From: Ascidiaceihabitans sp.
Lineage (GTDB): Bacteria; Pseudomonadota; Alphaproteobacteria; Rhodobacterales; Rhodobacteraceae
Direction: 5' to 3'
NCBI GenBank assembly: GCA_023301665.1
Contig: JALZUL010000247.1
Span: forward strand, 1 to 16,262
DNA: 16,262 nucleotides
This document shows positions 8,601-14,600 of the stretch, piece after piece. How positions within the stretch are numbered: position 1 is the first letter of the stretch; every line of letters begins with the position of its first letter. Both the position numbers and the translations under genes were made by a program. The notes below the pieces were generated by a model, which ran no database searches, was not told the origin of the DNA, and saw nothing but the letters and a program-made list of their open reading frames with translations.

Positions 8601-11600
8601 TGTTGTGCCACAAACATGTACTATAGGTTCGCTTGCCCCAGGTGAAACGGATACCAGCTGTGTTGTGGTCTATACCGTAACACAGGCAGATTTCGACGCT
8701 GCATTTGGGACAGATGGAACGATCGGTCGGGCAGGGGTCTTGAACACGGCGACTGCCACTTCACAACCTGCCACACCGAATTCTGTAGAAGTGACGGGAC
8801 AAGACGATGAATTTGCGGCGGGCCCAGAACGGATCAAAGAATTTACCCTTGGTAAATCAAGCACGACGGATGAGATCACCAGTGTTGGGCAGATTGTTAC
8901 CTATACTTACGTTGTCGCCAATAGCGGTAACGTTAGTTTAACGGCTCAGCCGGTTGTCGAAGATGACCGGATTACGGATGCTGCAGGTACTCCTGTGCCC
9001 TTCAATTGTGGGACACTTCCCGCGGGTGGGCTTTTGCCGACGGAGATTGTGACATGTACTCAACCATATACGGTGACGCAGGCAGATTTAGACAGCGGCA
9101 GTGTAACCAACATCGCGAGCGTAACCTCTAGTGAAGTAACGACGCCAGCAACAGCGACCCTTACAATTGATGCCGCTCAAAACCCATTGTTGAGCATTAT
9201 TAAAACGCCTTCGCCGACAGCGGATGTCGAGGTTGGTGATGACGTTACCTATACTTATACAGTGACCAACGCGGGCAATGTGACGATCGAAAATGTAACG
9301 GTAACGGACCAACATACCAGCAGCGCCGGAACTGCAGCATTGACGGTCGCTGGTGATACCTTGATTACCGACGTTAATGAAACAGGAACGTCTACAGATG
9401 CCGCTGCAAACGGTGTTTGGGATACGTTGGGATCCGGTGATGTTGTCACCTTTACAGCAACCTATACGGTCACCCAAGATGACGTAGACCAACAGGTAAC
9501 ACTGACCAATGTAGCCAGCGTAACTGGTGTAGATCCTAACGCTCAAAGCCTGCCTGCTCAAACAGCGAATGCGAGTGTAACAGTCGTTTCGAAAGCCCCG
9601 TCATTTACGGTCAGCAAAACCGGTAGCGCTGCGCTCAGTGATCCAGTTGTACTTGGTGATGTTGTAAGCTTTGAAATTACCGTCGCGAATACAGGCAATC
9701 AGACGCTTACGGGTCTTGCTCCGACAGATACACTTACCACCAACAACACAGCGAGCGATGCATTGACTGTAACCCCATTGATTCTGGATCGGGGTGATAC
9801 GGATCTGGATGGTGAATTGGATGTGGGTGAGACGCATGTTTACAAAACGACTTATGTTGTAGAGCAGGTCGGATTGGACGCTGGCAGTATTACAAATACA
9901 GTGAGCGTGACGCGTACTGATCCCCAAGGCGTTCCAATCACAGAGGTATTGCCGACACCAGTTGTTATCAACTTTCCGCGCAATCCTGTTGTTGGTCTTG
10001 TAAAGACCTCAAGCGTTGATCTGGGTACAGATAACATCCTGAACGTGGGTGACGTGATCACGTACACCTATACGGTAAGCAATGATGGCAACGTGACCTT
10101 GCTGAACGCTGGTGTGACAGAGACGACATTCTCTGGTTCTGATCCAGCACCAACGCCGGCTTACAAAAGTGGCGGCAGTCTGATCGACACAGGCGCGGTC
10201 TTTGACATTGCCGTTGGCGCAGCGCCGATCATTTTTGAGGCGACCTATGAGGTGACCCAAGCTGATTTGGACGCGGGTGAGATTACAAACCAAGCCACGG
10301 CGAGAGTGGAAGACCCTGATGGGGTAGAGATCAGCGATTTGTCGGATGATGACAGCGCAACCGAAGATGAACCGACAGTGACGACGCTTGCGCCCACGCC
10401 GGGTCTTGAGGTTGTGAAGACGGCTGTCGCGACACTGTCTGATCCAGTTGTCGTGGGCGATACGATCGACTTTACGATTACGGTTGCGAACACGGGTAAC
10501 GTGACGCTGTCTGCGATTGATTTTGTGGATACGCTGACGGATGCGAATGGCGAAGATCTTGACCTGACCACGGGCCCGACCTTGAGCGCAGGCGATTTGG
10601 ATGACGACAGCGAGTTGGATGTGGGTGAGACGTGGACTTACCTTGCGAGCTTTACGCTTGACCAGCAGGCGATCGATGCAGGTGGTGTGAGCAACACGGC
10701 CACTGCGACGGGCACGCTGCCGCAAGGTGGTACGACCAGTGACGTGTCGAATGCAGACGCGCCAGACGGCGACACGCCGACAGATGTTATCATTCCACGC
10801 GCACCAGCGATTGCAGTGGTCAAAGCGGCCACTGTGAATGCTGGCAGCGATGGGGTTGTGAATGCAGGTGATGTGGTTAGCTACACTTACGCTGTTACAA
10901 ATGAGGGTAACGTTACGCTCTTTGATGTAGGCGTTACCGAAACGACCTTTACCGGTTCTGATCCTGCACCAACGCCAACACTATTGATCGGTGGGTCGAA
11001 TGAAGGCGGAGATGCATCCATCTTAGATTTGCCTGTTGGGACAGGGACGTTGGTCTTTACAGCGACTTATAATTTGACCCAAGCGGATATCGATGCTGGT
11101 GGTGTCGACAACCAAGCAACGGCATCAGCGGATGATCCTGCGGGCAATGTAATCTCTGATTTGTCGGACGACGACAGCGTTATAGGAGATGATCCAACCA
11201 GCATCGTGATTGACCCGATTGCAAGCATGGATGTGGTCAAAACCGTGAATACCGCTGGCTTGTCTAATCCGGTGGAAGCCGGGGACACGCTTGTTTATAC
11301 GATTACCGTCGAAAACACGGGTAACGTGACTTTGGACAACGTGGTTCCAACTGATACTTTCACGCGCCGTGATGGCACGCCTTTGGCTTTGACCCTAAGT
11401 GGTCCAGCAGGGGATACAGGATTGACGGCCGACGCGCTGGATGCGACCGAAACGTGGTCCTTCACCGCAACGTATACATTGCTTCAGGAAGATGTTGATG
11501 CAGGCGGTGTGAACAACACGGTCACGGTTACAGCTGAGTCGCCTACGGATGTGATTGTTACTGACACCTCTGATAATGGCGATGATACCGATGGCAACAC

Positions 11601-14600
11601 GGTTGATGATCCAACAGAGGTTCGTTTTGAAGCTGTTCCAGAGCTTGATTTGGTGAAACGCCTTAAGTCATCCGAGCCGCTGACCTATCAAGTGTTGAAC
11701 GAAGAAGTCGAATTTGAATTTGAGGTTACGAATACAGGCAATGTGACAATCACAGCGCAAGTCGTGATTGACGATCCGCTGATCACTCAAGCTGGCGGAT
11801 TGATTAGCTGTGCGCCTTCGCCGATAGCAGTGGGGGATTCCGTTCTGTGTTCGGGCAGTTACTTTGTTACGCAACCTGATCTCGATAACGGCTCTTTTGA
11901 AAACCTTGCGACCGTTACTGTAAATCAACCTGTTGTTCCGTTTGTGGATGGCGGGGCAACCAGCGTTGATGCTGAAAGTGATGAAGCTGAAATCACGGTC
12001 CCTGCAACGCAATTGCCAAGAATTACTATTGCAAAAGCGGTTAAAGCGGGATCGCCGCTGACCTATTCCCAGCCGGGTGACACGACAATCTTTGAGTATA
12101 CGATTACCAATGTTGGCAACGTGACTTTGACCTCATCGGTTTCTGTATTTGATGATCAAATTCCAGGAACATTGGATTGCGGTGGTGCAGGGCTTGCGCC
12201 GCTTGGAATGGTGACATGTGAACAAACTTGGACAGCTGATCTTCAAGATTTGAATGACGGGTTCGTGACCAACACAGGTACTGCACAAACCACCTTTAAC
12301 AATCAGGTTGTTTCCGAAGAAGAACCTGCAACAGCGACAGTGACGGCGATACAAGACCCATCCTTGGCAATCGTGAAAACGTTAACAAGTGCGGTACCAG
12401 ACCTATTCGATGTGGGAACGGTTCTTTCTTATAGCTTCTTGATCACAAACGATGGGAACGTCACCATTGATGGAACGTTCACTGTCGACGATAACCTATC
12501 GACTGTGAATTGTACGGGTGCGCCAACATCCCTTGATCCGCTCGAGACGGCGACCTGTACTTCGACATATACTATTCGCAGCGTCGATCTTGATCTTGGT
12601 TCAACAGTAAACGTGGCCACGGCTTTGGGTAGCTTTGATGGGGTGGTGGTAACCTCACCATCAGATGACGAGATTTATCCAGTTGGGGCTGTTCCAGCTC
12701 TGAGCCTAACCAAAGACAGTGTTCCAACGGATGTTACTTTTGCAGAGTTGGGCGACTCGATTGTCTATACCTATACGATCACCAACAGTGGTGGCGTGGG
12801 CTTCAACACAGATATCATGATCGCTGATAACCGGTTTGAGGATCCAATCGCGTGTTACGTTGATACGCCGACGGACACGCTGTCCATTGGTGAGACTCAA
12901 ACGTGCACTGCAGTATATGAAGTCTCTCAAGATGACCTAGATGCGGGATTTGTAACCAACGAAGCGACGGCTTCGACGACATTTGCGCCTGGTACGGTCA
13001 ATGAGACCTTGGTGCTTTCACCAGCACAGACGAAGACTGTACCAGCTGTTGAAAACCCAGAGCTGACGGTTTTGAAGTCAGTGACCGCTGGACCAAGCCC
13101 TGCATTGGTTGATGATATTCTGACTTACACTTTGACAGCTGAAAATACAGGAAACCAAACCATCAGTGGTGTGACATTGGTTGATCCGCTTATCCCAGCG
13201 TTGACATGTACTGTCGCAGGGGCTCCTGCGGGAACGAATGTTGTTTTGCTTCCAAATGATGTTTTGACCTGTGTCGGAACCTACACGGTGCAGCAGTCAG
13301 ATGTTGATGCACAGTCTTTGATTAATACAGCGACAGCGACGGGCTCTGACCCACAGGGTGAAACCATCACAACAACCGGCACCAACTCTCATCCGTTGGA
13401 TATTCCTGAGCCGCTTTTGGTTGTCACAAAAGCTGTGCAGGGTGCGCCAGTATCTGGGGCCGTGTTTAGCACAAAAGACGAGACGGTCACCTTTATCATC
13501 ACGGTAGAGAACCAAGGGAATGTCACCCTGAACAATTTGAATATTTCAGATAATTTGGCTGTGACCCCTACCACATGTTCTGTTGTGACCCTTGCGCCGG
13601 GCGCATCAGATTCATCCTGTATTGTCAGTTATGTGACGACCCAAGATGACGTCGATGCATTGAATACTGTCGGTGGAGTAACAGTAGGTGGCTTCACCAA
13701 CATAGCAACGGCAACAGCCTTACCAGCGACCCCAAATGCGACAACACTGACAGAAACGGGTGACGTCTTTGTTCAGGGTCCGGATCGTGCACCAGCGTTC
13801 TCTATTTTGAAAGCCGCCAATGTCAGCAACGTTGTCGCCTTTGGTGATGTGATTTCTTATACTTATACGGTCACAAACAGCGGCAATGTGACGTTGGTTG
13901 ATCAGCCTGTTGTGATTGATGACCGGATCGCAAATGTGAATTGCGGACCGATTCCGTTGACTGGTTTGGCACCGTTAGAAACGTTGACATGTTCAGCGGA
14001 TTACACGGTGACACAGGCGGATATTGATAGCGGTGATGTGACAAATATTGCGAGCGTTTCTAGTGCTGAAGTGCCTTTGCCGACAGTGCCAGGGGATGCG
14101 GAGACATCACTAACAGTACCAGTTATTCAGACCCCTGGCGTTTCTTTGGTGAAAGAAGTTGTGGGTGACCCTGACGTCGCTGAAGGCGATACAATCACTT
14201 ACCGTTACACTGTTGAAAACACGGGCAACGTGACCTTGACCGATGTGACTGTGGGCGACCAACATACCAGTGCATCGGGTACGGCCGCGCTAAACGTTGG
14301 CGCGGATACTTTGTTGTCGGATCTGTTGGAGCAAAACAACAGCACCGACAGTGGTGCTGATGGTGTGTGGGACACATTGGGTCCGAACGATGTCGTGACG
14401 TTTGAAGCAACTTATGTTGTGACCCAAGATGACATCGACGTTCAAAATGATTTGTCGAACACTGCGACAGTGACGACGACAGCGCCTGATGGTGTTGTTG
14501 CTCCGAGCGATACGCAAACTGTGGATCTGCCTGTTGCTGCTGCTGAACCGGAATTGACCGCCGTTAAAACTGCCGATTTGACCGCGCTTTCTTCGCCGCC

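Larger units (their letters stand above)
9598..11220 (+). repeat. Two-domain unit duplicated in tandem (domains 19-20 and 21-22)
   Basis: Domains 19 and 21 share LSDPVVxGD, FxITVANTGN and an EF-hand-like loop; domains 20 and 22 share VTETTFxGSDPAPTP. Domains 20 and 22 also share ISDLSDDDS in their tails (10330 and 11152). DNA agreement is higher here than elsewhere: GGTTCTGATCC then GCACCAACGCC occurs at 10135 and 10954, an offset of 819 bp. Domain 23 looks like a third copy of the first half. This is the part of the array with the best evidence of more recent expansion. Confidence 0.75.

Noticed and set aside
9790..9798. RGD tripeptide in domain 19, as in integrin-binding adhesins.
   Set aside because: It overlaps the first residue of an EF-hand-like loop, occurs once, and is not conserved in the sister domains, so it is most simply chance.
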